From the NCBI GenBank assembly GCA_024683455.1, contig JAIKYE010000090.1, positions 1 to 64,000 of the forward strand: 64,000 bases of DNA. The letters run 5' to 3'. Position numbers and translations under genes: made by a program. The DNA is from Bacteroidaceae bacterium (GTDB lineage Bacteria > Bacteroidota > Bacteroidia > Bacteroidales > Bacteroidaceae). Below, piece by piece: positions 36,737 through 45,784 of this stretch. Each line of letters starts with the position of its first letter. Position 1 is the first letter of the stretch. The notes under the pieces are model-generated. The model saw only the letters and a list, made by a program, of their open reading frames with translations. It was not told the DNA's origin and ran no database searches.

Positions 36737-36744
36737 CAAAAGTA
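36737..36744 (-). promoter_or_regulatory. -7 box upstream of the 50-residue candidate
   Basis: Complement reads TACTTTTG. The leader contains a direct repeat (TTTAGTTTT on plus at 36702-36710 and 36720-36728). Confidence 0.45.
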
Positions 36745-36938
36745 CATTTTTTTTCTGGAACTTCCATTATTTTACCCTAAAAAAGTTGCTTTAAACCTTG
36801 TTTTTCAAATTCCAGTTTACAGTCTTAGCTTCATTGGTGTTCACCTATCTTGTCTGGATATAAAGATAATATAAGTCAAGGAATCTGTATTTTTTCTGTT
36901 ATTTTTTTCTTTTTCTTTAGGTTTTTAAAATAATTTCG

Positions 36939-36946
36939 TATTTTTG
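36939..36946 (+). promoter_or_regulatory. -7 promoter box of the 130-residue membrane protein gene
   Basis: TATTTTTG, 53 bases before the ATG at 37000. Confidence 0.55.
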
Positions 36947-36999
36947 CGGCGGATTTTCACAACACACTGTTAATTAACACATTATTCTGTTTTTTCAAT

Positions 37000-37392
37000 A
37001 TGGCAAAATTTATTATTCGCGATGCAGAGGGGCACGTAGAGAAAATAGTAGATAAAAAGATGCATGCTGAACGTAGGAAACAGGACAACACTGGATGTGG
37101 CTGTATGGCTCTGCTTGTTATCGTGATAGGAGTGATTGTTTATTTCTCGCTACTTAAGGAAAAGGATTGTCATGTGGAGAATGAAACAGAGGTGGGTAGC
37201 GATAATCCACAGTTTGAGAAGATAGAGAAGGAGGTGGTTTTTCATCCTAAGAAAGAGATTCGTGAACCAGATACTCTTGCCTCTAAAACGGAGGAAATAC
37301 CGCAGGTTGTTGAAGATGTGGTTCGCGAGGTGGTAGAAGGGAGCGCGGCAACGGAACCAGATTATGATGAAGTTGAGACGAATCTAGAATAA
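37000..37392 (+). CDS. Small bitopic membrane protein with acidic tail, unknown
   Basis: 130 residues, family not recognised. A basic N-terminus (MAKFIIRDAEGHVEKIVDKK...AERRKQDN) is followed by CGCMALLVIVIGVIVYFSL, one membrane helix at about residues 33-51 with two cysteines at its cytoplasmic edge. The remaining 75 residues are hydrophilic and glutamate-rich (VVEDVVREVVEGS) and should lie in the periplasm. It has its own promoter and terminator, so it is a single-gene unit. No catalytic motif is seen. Confidence 0.7.
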   Translation: MAKFIIRDAEGHVEKIVDKKMHAERRKQDNTGCGCMALLVIVIGVIVYFSLLKEKDCHVENETEVGSDNPQFEKIEKEVVFHPKKEIREPDTLASKTEEIPQVVEDVVREVVEGSAATEPDYDEVETNLE

Positions 37393-37398
37393 ATACGT

Positions 37399-37427
37399 GA
37401 AAGAGAGACCGTAACAGTCTCTCTTTC
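37399..37427. terminator. Bidirectional terminator between the membrane protein and the efflux operon
   Basis: Perfect 11-bp stem (37399-37409 with 37417-37427) followed on plus by TTATTTCTC. It lies between two convergent genes. Confidence 0.8.
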
Positions 37428-37455
37428 TTATTTCTCTTGGTTTCTGTAATTCTTC

Positions 37456-38838
37456 TTATTCAGCTCCGCCGCCCAGTGCCTGATAAAGGTCTATGGTAGC
37501 ATTGATAGCATCCATGCGGTTCTTAATCTGAGTCATCTGGGCAGAGAGTAGGGAATTCTGAGCTGTGATTACGTTCAGATAGTTGGTGTTGCTTAAAGCA
37601 TAAAGCTTCTGCGTTGCATCCAAAGCCTTATCCAAGGCAATCACTTGCTTGCCTATAAGTTCCTTTTGGTCTTCAGCACCTTTCAGCTCAACCATAGCGG
37701 TGTTCACTTCGTTGCCAGCAGCTATGATTGCCTGCTTGAAGTTGTTGGTGGCAACTTCCATCTCAGCTTTGGAAATCTTGTATTGGGCACGGATTCTGCC
37801 GTTGGAGAAGATAGGCTGTGAAAGACTTGCTACAGCATTACCTATCATAAGACCTGGGTTGATGGCACCGGCACCAAGACTATTGGTGAACTGACCTGTA
37901 GCACTGATATTAAGTGAGGGGTAGAACTCGCTTGCTGCAATGTTCTTCTCATAGAAAGCGCTCGCTAACTCCAGTTCGGCTGCCTTAACATCAGGACGAC
38001 GAGCCAAGATACTGATAGGTGCACCCGTGGTCAGTATAGCTGGTGACTTGAAGGTACTGAGGGCACCCCGTCCAACATGTCCTGCAGTCTCACCTAGAAT
38101 GGTCCCCAGGGAGTTCTCCACAACCTTGATGTTATCCTCAAGGGCTACAACGCTGGTACAGATGCTGTAGTATGTTGCCTCTATGCTTGCTACGGCTGCC
38201 ATGTTTGCCTGACCTGCATCCATCAACTTCTTTTCCATCTCCAGATATTTTCCCCAGTTGTCACGTGTGGTTTCTGTCAGGGCTAACTGTTCATCTAAGG
38301 ATGACAGGGTGTAGTAGATAGAGGCAATGTTAGCTACCAAGGCTGCCTGAACGGCCTGCTTGGCATTCTTCAGTTGCTCTACATTCACCTGAGCCTTCTT
38401 CTTGGCATTTCGCAGGCTTCCTATGCTACCAATTTGCCAACTCATAGTTGCTGGCAGCTTGTAGGTGTTGCTGGCAGCATAATCATTACGATTATAGGGG
38501 TCCCATGTCTTGCTGACCGTTCCGCTGGGATTGAAATAGATGCTGGGGAAGTAGGCCAGTTTGGCACACTTAAGCGCATACTGAACCTCCTGAATCTTAA
38601 GGTTGGCATTCTTCATATCCGTGTTGTTTGCCAGTCCCTTCTCTATTAGGGTCTGCAGTTGCGGGTCGGTAAATATCTCGCGCCACTGTATATCGCCCAA
38701 ACCTTTTTCTTCGCCGCTTTGGGCATCACCATAGATGCCATCTGTATTTATATCGGCAGGACGCTCATAGTTCTTGAATAGCGAACAGCTGCTCAGCAAG
38801 AAGGCGGCAATTGCAATGGGAAATATTCTATTCTTCAT
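37456..38838 (-). CDS. RND efflux outer-membrane factor (OprM/NodT-type lipoprotein)
   Basis: 460 residues, the outer-membrane channel of a tripartite pump. A lipoprotein signal ends LLSSC with the lipidated Cys near residue 17, then NYERPADI. Two OEP repeats of long helices follow: DPQLQTLIEKGLANNTDMKNA, ISILARRPDVKAAELELASA (a family hallmark) and the second-repeat LSQPIFSNGRIRAQY, ending in LYQALGGG. Last gene of the adaptor-pump-channel operon, 21 bases after the pump gene. Substrates cannot be told from sequence. Confidence 0.93.
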   Translation of the reverse strand: MKNRIFPIAIAAFLLSSCSLFKNYERPADINTDGIYGDAQSGEEKGLGDIQWREIFTDPQLQTLIEKGLANNTDMKNANLKIQEVQYALKCAKLAYFPSIYFNPSGTVSKTWDPYNRNDYAASNTYKLPATMSWQIGSIGSLRNAKKKAQVNVEQLKNAKQAVQAALVANIASIYYTLSSLDEQLALTETTRDNWGKYLEMEKKLMDAGQANMAAVASIEATYYSICTSVVALEDNIKVVENSLGTILGETAGHVGRGALSTFKSPAILTTGAPISILARRPDVKAAELELASAFYEKNIAASEFYPSLNISATGQFTNSLGAGAINPGLMIGNAVASLSQPIFSNGRIRAQYKISKAEMEVATNNFKQAIIAAGNEVNTAMVELKGAEDQKELIGKQVIALDKALDATQKLYALSNTNYLNVITAQNSLLSAQMTQIKNRMDAINATIDLYQALGGGAE

Positions 38839-38859
38839 AATCTTTCACTTTTCACTTTT

Positions 38860-41800
38860 TCACTTATTACTTTCAACAGCCTTCTCTTTTTCCCTCAAAG
38901 AGCGTTCACGCTCCTTTAGGAACTGCTGGTCAGCCTCTTCTACCATAACAGGACGAATCTTTTCCTGTAGGTATTCAAAGATGATAAAGAAGAGGGGAAC
39001 TGTAAACAGAATGGCCAGTGTACCTACCGTCATACCGCCAATAACACCAATACCGATGGTGCGGTTACCATTGGCTCCTGCACCTGTAGCAAAGACCAGA
39101 GGAATCATACCAAAGATCATGGTCAATACGGTCATAAGGATAGGACGCAGACGAGCTTCAGCAGCAGCAAATCCAGCCTCCACAATACCCATTCCCTTAC
39201 GACGGCGCTCTAGCGCGAACTCGGTAATAAGAATAGCTGTCTTTGCCAGCAGACCAATAAGCATAATCACACCCGTCTGCAGGTAAATGTTGTTCTCTAT
39301 CTGACCCAAGAACAGAACTCGTCCAATAGGCATTGCCTGTCCGTTCATGGTTATGGTCCAGTTGAAGCCTGTATTCCATAGCCATGCAAATCCGTAGGTT
39401 CCCATCAGACCAGCAGGAACGGAGAGGATTACAGCGAAGGGAATCAGGAAGCTTTCGTACAGACAGCTCAGAATCAGGAAAATAAGTATCACACAGATGG
39501 CGTAGGTGAGGTATGTGTCGTAGCTGCCTATGGTCTGTGCCTCCTCGCGTGCCATACCGCCATACTCATAACTGTATCCCTCGGGGAAAACCTCCTTGTG
39601 AACCTGCTCAATTACCTTCATAACCTCAGTGTTGCTGACACCTGTGTTGGGAGCCACGTTTACAGAGATAGAACTGAAGAGGTTAAAACGGTTGTCAATT
39701 TCAGGACCAAGGATGGGGGTCAGCTTGACAAACTGTCCAAGTGGTGCCATGTGTCCCTGATTGCGAATGAACATATTATTTAGGTCGTTCTCTGTGGTTC
39801 TGGCTTGAGGGTTGCTCTGGAGCATTACACGATAGACTTTGCTGAACTGGTTCATGTTGCTGACGTATGAACCTCCGCAGTAACTGGCCAGCGCGCTAAG
39901 AACTGTTGTGGGTGAAAGGCCTGCACGTTTACACTGGGCTGCATCTACCTCCACTTGGAACTGCGGGAAGTTGCGCTCATACGTTGTGATGCATCGGCCG
40001 ACCTCAGGGTGCTCGCTCAGTTTGGCAATAAACTGCTTGGTGTAATCAAAGAATACTTCTTTGTCTGCCGTTCCGGTCTTGTCTTGGAGCTGTAACTCAA
40101 TAGAACCCATACCATAGCCGGGAATCATACCGGGCTCAAATACAAAGCACTGAGCTTCTGGAATTTCTTTGAGCAGACGGGCATTCAGCTTGGCGTTTGC
40201 CACCATAGTGCTGGTACTCATCATGTTGTCAAGCGGATGGTAGTTCATGAATGTTACAATGGACAAGGCTGTTATGACAGCAAAAGTAATGGCCTTCTTA
40301 GCAATCTTTTTCTTGGTAAACAAACTGCGGACGAACACTATCAATGTGATGATAAATGCAATCAGCATGAGTGTTGCGAAACCAAATCCAAGACCATATT
40401 GGCGATCTTCCCAAGGCTTCATCCTAATTACGGACATACCATAAGAAGTTCCCTGGCCGGACATAAATCCGTATCCAGCAACCTTTGTGTAATCTTTTAC
40501 CTCAGGAACCTCTTCAATAATGGTCTGAGCCTTGTTCATGATATCGTAAGTTGATGACACGTTGCTGCCAGGAACAGCACTTACGTTCATCATACAAACG
40601 CCTTGGTCTTCACTGGGTACCAAGCCGCCCGGAAGATGGCTGGCAAAGAACAGTACACCCACTACGGCTACAGCCAATGCACCAAAACATACATAATATC
40701 TTACCTTGCGTGAAACCATCCTGCGCAGCACATTGGCATATTTCTCCATCATGGCAGAGTAAGTGGCCTCATAAGCCAAGCGTGTGCGGTAGTTGATGGC
40801 ACCAAAGAAACCTTTACGTCTCTCCTCGTTGGCTGGGCGCATCATAATAGCACATAGGGCAGGGCAGAGCACCAAGGCGCTGACACAACTGAGGCCTACG
40901 GCTGTGGCCAGTGTCACACCAAACTGAGTGTAGAATATACCTGCTGTTCCACCTGTAAAACTAACGGGGATAAACACCGCCATGAAGACAAAGGTACAAG
41001 AGATAACGGCCATCGTTACATCGCTCATAGCATCCTTGGTGGCTTCGTATGGACTGGTGTAACCTGCATCGAACTTAGCTTGTACGGCTTCTACCACTAC
41101 AATGGCATCGTCCACCACCGTACCGATTGCAAGTACCAATGCAAAGAGCGTAAGCAGGTTTAATGTGAAACCGGCTAACGAAAGGCACGCAAAGGTTCCC
41201 ACCAAAGACACAATAATGGATATTGAGGGGATGATGGTGGCTCTGAAGTCTTGTAGGAAGAAGTAAACCACAAGCACAACCAAGAAGATGGCAATAATCA
41301 GCGTTTCTTCAACGTTGGCAATGGAGGCCATCAGGAAGTCGTTACTTGACATCATGGTCACAAACTTCATGCCTTTAGGCAAGTCTTTGCTAAGTTCATT
41401 AAGTTTGGCGCTAACACGGTCGTTAGTCTCTTTTGCATTAGCTCCTGCCAACTGGAAACAGAGGAAAGTTACACCAGGGTGTCCGTTTGCCTCACCATGG
41501 AAAGAATAACTTATGGCTCCCAACTCTACGTCGGCAATGTCTTTCAGTCTTAATAGCGTACCGTCAGCATTGGCACGTATTACTATATCCTCAAACTCAG
41601 AAACTTCCTTCAGACGTCCTTTGTATTTAAGTGTGTACTGATAGTAGTTGTCAACGCCTTCGCCGTGTGTGCCGTTTACAGGTTTCTCACCTAACTGACC
41701 TGCGGGAGACTCAAGGTTCTGCTCTGCTAGGGCAGATGTTATATCATCGGGTACTACACCATACTGAGCCATTAGCTCTGGTTTCATCCAGATACGCAGA

Positions 41801-42351
41801 GAGTATGTTCCGCCCAAAAGTGTTACATCACCTACACCCTCAACACGCTTAATCTGGGGAAGAACATTAATATCCAAGTAGTTGGAGATGAAATCCTCGT
41901 CGTACTTGCCGTCCTCGCTGTAGAGTGCATCAATCTGTAGGAATGATGTCTGTCTCTTGACGGTGGAAACACCAATACGTGTTACCTCCTGAGGCAGCAG
42001 ACCTTGTACACGGCTTACGCGGTTCTGTACGTTCACGGCTGCCATATCAGGATCGGTTCCCTGCTTAAAGACAACGTTGATGGTGGCAGAGCCTGCATTG
42101 GTAGCAGTACTGCTCATGTAAAGCATGTTCTCAACACCGTTGATACCCTCTTCCAAGGGTTGGATAACGGCTTTCATTACAGCATCTGCACTGGCACCGG
42201 TATAAGTGGCGCTTACAGATACAGTTGGAGGAGCAATATTGGGATACTGCTCCAATGGCAGGGTAGTATAGGATATAATACCCACCAGCAGAATCATAAT
42301 GGCTATTGATATGGCCATTACGGGTCTTTTGATAAATATATTGCCTTTCAT
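38860..42351 (-). CDS. RND multidrug efflux pump, HAE1 type, with an extra membrane hairpin
   Basis: 1163 residues, about 100 more than typical AcrB. FIKRPVMAISIAIMILLVGI is the first membrane helix. The proton-relay aspartates are in IGTVVDDAIVVVEA and the partner lysine in LIGLLAKTAILITEFA. Porter and docking domains are recognisable. At about residues 652-706, after KPWEDRQ in the second periplasmic half, there is an insertion of two hydrophobic segments (LMLIAFIITLIVFVRSLF and ITFAVITALSIVTF) joined by TKKKIAKKA. Part of the extra length is also in the hydrophilic C-terminus. Adaptor and channel genes flank it in the same operon. Confidence 0.94.
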   Translation of the reverse strand: MKGNIFIKRPVMAISIAIMILLVGIISYTTLPLEQYPNIAPPTVSVSATYTGASADAVMKAVIQPLEEGINGVENMLYMSSTATNAGSATINVVFKQGTDPDMAAVNVQNRVSRVQGLLPQEVTRIGVSTVKRQTSFLQIDALYSEDGKYDEDFISNYLDINVLPQIKRVEGVGDVTLLGGTYSLRIWMKPELMAQYGVVPDDITSALAEQNLESPAGQLGEKPVNGTHGEGVDNYYQYTLKYKGRLKEVSEFEDIVIRANADGTLLRLKDIADVELGAISYSFHGEANGHPGVTFLCFQLAGANAKETNDRVSAKLNELSKDLPKGMKFVTMMSSNDFLMASIANVEETLIIAIFLVVLVVYFFLQDFRATIIPSISIIVSLVGTFACLSLAGFTLNLLTLFALVLAIGTVVDDAIVVVEAVQAKFDAGYTSPYEATKDAMSDVTMAVISCTFVFMAVFIPVSFTGGTAGIFYTQFGVTLATAVGLSCVSALVLCPALCAIMMRPANEERRKGFFGAINYRTRLAYEATYSAMMEKYANVLRRMVSRKVRYYVCFGALAVAVVGVLFFASHLPGGLVPSEDQGVCMMNVSAVPGSNVSSTYDIMNKAQTIIEEVPEVKDYTKVAGYGFMSGQGTSYGMSVIRMKPWEDRQYGLGFGFATLMLIAFIITLIVFVRSLFTKKKIAKKAITFAVITALSIVTFMNYHPLDNMMSTSTMVANAKLNARLLKEIPEAQCFVFEPGMIPGYGMGSIELQLQDKTGTADKEVFFDYTKQFIAKLSEHPEVGRCITTYERNFPQFQVEVDAAQCKRAGLSPTTVLSALASYCGGSYVSNMNQFSKVYRVMLQSNPQARTTENDLNNMFIRNQGHMAPLGQFVKLTPILGPEIDNRFNLFSSISVNVAPNTGVSNTEVMKVIEQVHKEVFPEGYSYEYGGMAREEAQTIGSYDTYLTYAICVILIFLILSCLYESFLIPFAVILSVPAGLMGTYGFAWLWNTGFNWTITMNGQAMPIGRVLFLGQIENNIYLQTGVIMLIGLLAKTAILITEFALERRRKGMGIVEAGFAAAEARLRPILMTVLTMIFGMIPLVFATGAGANGNRTIGIGVIGGMTVGTLAILFTVPLFFIIFEYLQEKIRPVMVEEADQQFLKERERSLREKEKAVESNK

Positions 42352-42409
42352 TGACTATTAAATGTCTCTAATCCCTAATCTCAAATTTTCTAATCTCTAA
42401 ACCAAGAAT

Positions 42410-43525
42410 TTACTTGTTAGGCTTGATGTTCTGTCCGTCCTTAAGCATACCTGCTCCGGCTGCTACAATCACATCGCCAACCTTCAGACCATCTTTTACA
42501 ACATATTCCTTACCATTGTTAAGAGGCTCTGTGGTAATAAGCTGCTCATGCGCAATGTTATCCTTGTCCACCAAGTAAACTTTATACTTGTTTTGTATCT
42601 GTACGGTAGCTGTTGCAGGGATGACAATCTTATCTTTGAAAACCGTGGGAATCATAACGTATCCTGTGCTTCCGCTATGGAGTAACTTTTCAGGGTTGTT
42701 AAAGGCTGCGCGTACCTGGACGGTACCTGTAGTGCGGTCAACAACACCGCTTATGCTTTCTACCTTACCAGTATATTTGTATTCGCTTCCGTCAACCAGG
42801 AACAACTTAATCTCAGGCATAGCGCTGATGGCTGCTTCTGCACTTCCGCTCTCGCGTGTCATGCTAAGCAGTTGAGCCTCGTTGATAGAGAAATAGACAT
42901 ACATCTGATTGTTGTCGCTTACGGTTGTCAGAGGCTGTCCCATACTGGGACCTACTAAAGCGCCCTGACGGAAGGGTAGTGTACCTACGATGCCGTTAGC
43001 TGGACTTTTTACTACAGTGTAGCTGAGGTTGTTTCTTGCATTGACAACTTGAGCTTGACATTGTGCTATCTGAGCCTTGGCTGTAAGCAGAGCATTATTA
43101 GCCTTCTGGAGGTCGAAATCGCTAACTACATTCTGGTCGAAAAGTTTCTTCTTGCTGTCATATTCCAATTGGGATGTTGCCAACTGGGCTTTTGCAGATT
43201 CCAAAGATGCCAGAGCTGTATTCAGCGCTGCCTGATAGGGAACCTGATCGATGATGAACAAAGTCTGTCCGGTCTTTACTACTTGCCCCTCTGTTACGCA
43301 GAGCTTGGTCAGTGTTCCGCTTACCTGAGGCAGAATATCAATATCCTGACGTCCGCGTATGGTAGCACTGTATTTGGTGGTCATGGTTACATCTTTAGTG
43401 GCAACTTTCATTGTCTCGAAGTTTGCTGATGGCATCTGCTGCTGCGATTTGTTACTGCACGATGAAAATAAGCTAGCAACTACTGTGCCAAGAACAACGG
43501 GCATGTACTTCAAATTCATTTTCAT
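42410..43525 (-). CDS. RND efflux periplasmic adaptor (AcrA/MexA-type lipoprotein)
   Basis: 371 residues. The lipoprotein signal ends LFSSC, lipidated Cys near residue 23. Lipoyl/hairpin segments RQDIDILPQVSGTLTKLCVTEG, a coiled-coil hairpin (about 105-165) and VVKSPANGIVGTLPF follow, then the beta-barrel and membrane-proximal domains (VRAAFNNPEKLLHSGSTGYVMIP). It links the inner-membrane pump to the outer-membrane channel. First gene of the operon, with a promoter box 47 bases upstream. No regulator gene adjoins. Confidence 0.94.
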   Translation of the reverse strand: MKMNLKYMPVVLGTVVASLFSSCSNKSQQQMPSANFETMKVATKDVTMTTKYSATIRGRQDIDILPQVSGTLTKLCVTEGQVVKTGQTLFIIDQVPYQAALNTALASLESAKAQLATSQLEYDSKKKLFDQNVVSDFDLQKANNALLTAKAQIAQCQAQVVNARNNLSYTVVKSPANGIVGTLPFRQGALVGPSMGQPLTTVSDNNQMYVYFSINEAQLLSMTRESGSAEAAISAMPEIKLFLVDGSEYKYTGKVESISGVVDRTTGTVQVRAAFNNPEKLLHSGSTGYVMIPTVFKDKIVIPATATVQIQNKYKVYLVDKDNIAHEQLITTEPLNNGKEYVVKDGLKVGDVIVAAGAGMLKDGQNIKPNK

Positions 43526-43572
43526 ACTTATCTTTTTTTGTTTTTTCTGTCAGTTATACTATAAAGCGGGTG

Positions 43573-43580
43573 CAAAGGTA
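43573..43580 (-). promoter_or_regulatory. -7 promoter box of the RND efflux operon
   Basis: Complement reads TACCTTTG, 47 bases before the adaptor ATG. Confidence 0.65.
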
Positions 43581-43669
43581 CGATATTTTATCCATATTTT
43601 AGGATTCTGTTTCTTCAAAAGAAGAAAGAATTGTAATTATTTAACAATAATTGTCAGCTAATTATACAA

Positions 43670-43704
43670 AAACGGGCGCATATGATCAGATTATGCGCCC
43701 GTTT
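43670..43704 (-). terminator. Intrinsic terminator of rho
   Basis: Perfect 13-bp stem (43670-43682 with 43692-43704), then TTTTTG in the minus direction, 22 bases after the rho stop. Confidence 0.9.
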
Positions 43705-43726
43705 CGTGAAATATTGTAAAGTGAAT

Positions 43727-45604
43727 TTATGAATTCATACTTACTAGAAATTCTTCATTTGTCTTTGTGTGCTCTAATCTCGATTTAACCTCATTCATGG
43801 CTTCAATAGAGTTCATGTCGCTGAGGAACTTGCGCAGAATCCACATACGGTCAAGGGTCATCTTGTCTTGTAGCAGATCATCTCTACGTGTGCTGCTGGC
43901 AACAATATTGACAGCAGGGAAGATGCGCTTGTTGCTAAGCATGCGGTCAAGCTGCAATTCCATATTACCTGTTCCCTTGAATTCCTCAAAGATAACCTCG
44001 TCCATCTTGCTACCGGTATCCGTAAGGGCTGTTGCAATGATAGTAAGGCTACCTCCGTGCTCAATGTTACGGGCTGCTCCAAAGAAACGCTTGGGCTTAT
44101 GCAGGGCATTGGCATCTACACCACCACTCAGAACCTTTCCACTGGCAGGTGATACGGTATTGTAGGCTCTGGCCAGACGGGTAATAGAATCAAGGAAGAT
44201 AACTACATCGTGTCCGCACTCTACCATTCTCTTGGCCTTCTCCAAGACAATACCTGCTATCTTTACATGGCGTTCTGCTGGCTCGTCGAAGGTACTTGCA
44301 ATAACCTCGGCCTTAACGGTGCGTGCCATATCTGTTACCTCCTCGGGACGTTCGTCAATGAGTAACATTATCAAGTAGGCTTCTGGGTGATTGGCTGCAA
44401 TAGCATTGGCAATATCCTTCATCAGGATGGTTTTACCAGTCTTGGGCTGTGCTACAATCAAAGCGCGTTGTCCTTTACCGATGGGAGCAAATAAATCAAC
44501 TACACGTGCTGACATCGTATCGTTCACACCATTGCAAAGTTGGAATTTCTCATCCGGAAAAAGAGGCGTGAGGTTTTCAAATGGACTACGGTCTCTTACT
44601 TCTTCTGGGTTGCATCCGTTGATGGTGTTGACTTTTATCAGGGGGAAGTATTTCTCGTTCTCACGGGGAGGTCTTACAGGACCTTCTACTACGTCACCCG
44701 TCTTTAATCCGTACTGGCGTATAATCTGTGAACTAACATAGATGTCATCGGGGCTGCTTAGGTAGTTGTAATCACTGCTGCGCAAGAATCCAAAGCCCTC
44801 GTTCATTACTTCCAGTACACCTTCTCCGCGCAGGTTTTCGCCAAAGTCATATTTCTCTTCTTCTTTCTGGCGATTGCTTTTGTCCAATTCGGGTAGGTCG
44901 TCAATAATGCGTGTGCCCATTTCAGAACGATTGGGAGAAATGTTGCTTGTGGTGGCAACCATCTCTACCTGCTCTTCTAATTTGGGGATATCTTGTAAGA
45001 TTATGAAGTCTTCGCCTGTGCTAAAGAACTTCTTAATCTTGTCTTCTGTAAGTTCTTGGTTTTTAGTGTTGTTTTCGCTGTTTGTGGTTTCCTCTTTTAT
45101 GGGTTCTGCTGCTGATTCTTGAATAGGTTCGGAGAAGTCTAATTCTTCTTGTACTTTTTCCAGTTGTGCCTTGGCTTCAGCTTTTGCTTCGCCAATTCTC
45201 TTCCTTTTCTTCTTGGCTGGTGCTTCTTCCGAAGTAGGTGCAATTTCTTCTTTTTCTATAGTAGGTGTTTGTGGCGTGGCTACAATCTCTTCAGCCTTCT
45301 CCGTTTCCTTCTTGGTTGTCTTTTTCTTTGTAGCTTTCTTTTCTGTACTAGCTGCCTCGGCCTTTTCCTCCTTTTTGGCAGCCTTTTCTGTTCCTGTCTT
45401 TTTGGTTGCAGTCTTTTCTGTTTTTTCAGCTTTCTTGGTGGTACGCTTTTTCTTCTCCGTACTCTCAATCGGTTGTACAGACTCTGCATCTATGATGTTG
45501 TAAATTAGTTCTGTTTGGTCGTTGATAACCTTTACGCCCAATGATTTGGCAAGTGCAGCCAATTCGTCAGAACTCATACTTTCTAGTTCGTTCTTTTTGT
45601 GCAT
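43727..45604 (-). CDS. rho: Transcription termination factor Rho with long charged insertion
   Basis: RNA-dependent hexameric helicase that ends transcription, 625 residues against about 420 in E. coli. A Rho-N helix region ([19 protein letters not shown]) is followed by about 200 residues rich in Lys, Glu, Ala and Thr (roughly 45-255). The cold-shock RNA-binding domain ([20 protein letters not shown]) and the RecA-type ATPase with Walker [13 protein letters not shown], Walker [16 protein letters not shown] and the Q/R-loop GALHKPKR-like [17 protein letters not shown] come after. The insertion matches in type the disordered region described in Bacteroides Rho. Own promoter and terminator. Confidence 0.96.
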   Translation of the reverse strand: MHKKNELESMSSDELAALAKSLGVKVINDQTELIYNIIDAESVQPIESTEKKKRTTKKAEKTEKTATKKTGTEKAAKKEEKAEAASTEKKATKKKTTKKETEKAEEIVATPQTPTIEKEEIAPTSEEAPAKKKRKRIGEAKAEAKAQLEKVQEELDFSEPIQESAAEPIKEETTNSENNTKNQELTEDKIKKFFSTGEDFIILQDIPKLEEQVEMVATTSNISPNRSEMGTRIIDDLPELDKSNRQKEEEKYDFGENLRGEGVLEVMNEGFGFLRSSDYNYLSSPDDIYVSSQIIRQYGLKTGDVVEGPVRPPRENEKYFPLIKVNTINGCNPEEVRDRSPFENLTPLFPDEKFQLCNGVNDTMSARVVDLFAPIGKGQRALIVAQPKTGKTILMKDIANAIAANHPEAYLIMLLIDERPEEVTDMARTVKAEVIASTFDEPAERHVKIAGIVLEKAKRMVECGHDVVIFLDSITRLARAYNTVSPASGKVLSGGVDANALHKPKRFFGAARNIEHGGSLTIIATALTDTGSKMDEVIFEEFKGTGNMELQLDRMLSNKRIFPAVNIVASSTRRDDLLQDKMTLDRMWILRKFLSDMNSIEAMNEVKSRLEHTKTNEEFLVSMNS

Positions 45605-45689
45605 AGTTTTTATGCTTGATTATAATAAAATAATAAGGTGTTGGATATTTAAGATACGTGCTCAGAAAGAGCTATGTTTCAAAAACACT

Positions 45690-45697
45690 GCAAAGTT
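45690..45697 (-). promoter_or_regulatory. -7 promoter box of rho
   Basis: Complement reads TAACTTTG, leaving an untranslated leader of about 80 bases before the rho ATG, longer than others here. Confidence 0.6.
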
Positions 45698-45763
45698 ATG
45701 GTAAATCCTGTTATCTTCCAAATATTCTGTATGAAATTATTTCAATAATCCGCCGTTTTTACA

Positions 45764-45771
45764 TACTTTTG
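45764..45771 (+). promoter_or_regulatory. -7 promoter box of the Uup-like gene
   Basis: TACTTTTG, only 13 bases before the ATG at 45785. Confidence 0.65.
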
Positions 45772-45784
45772 CAGAAAATTTCAC

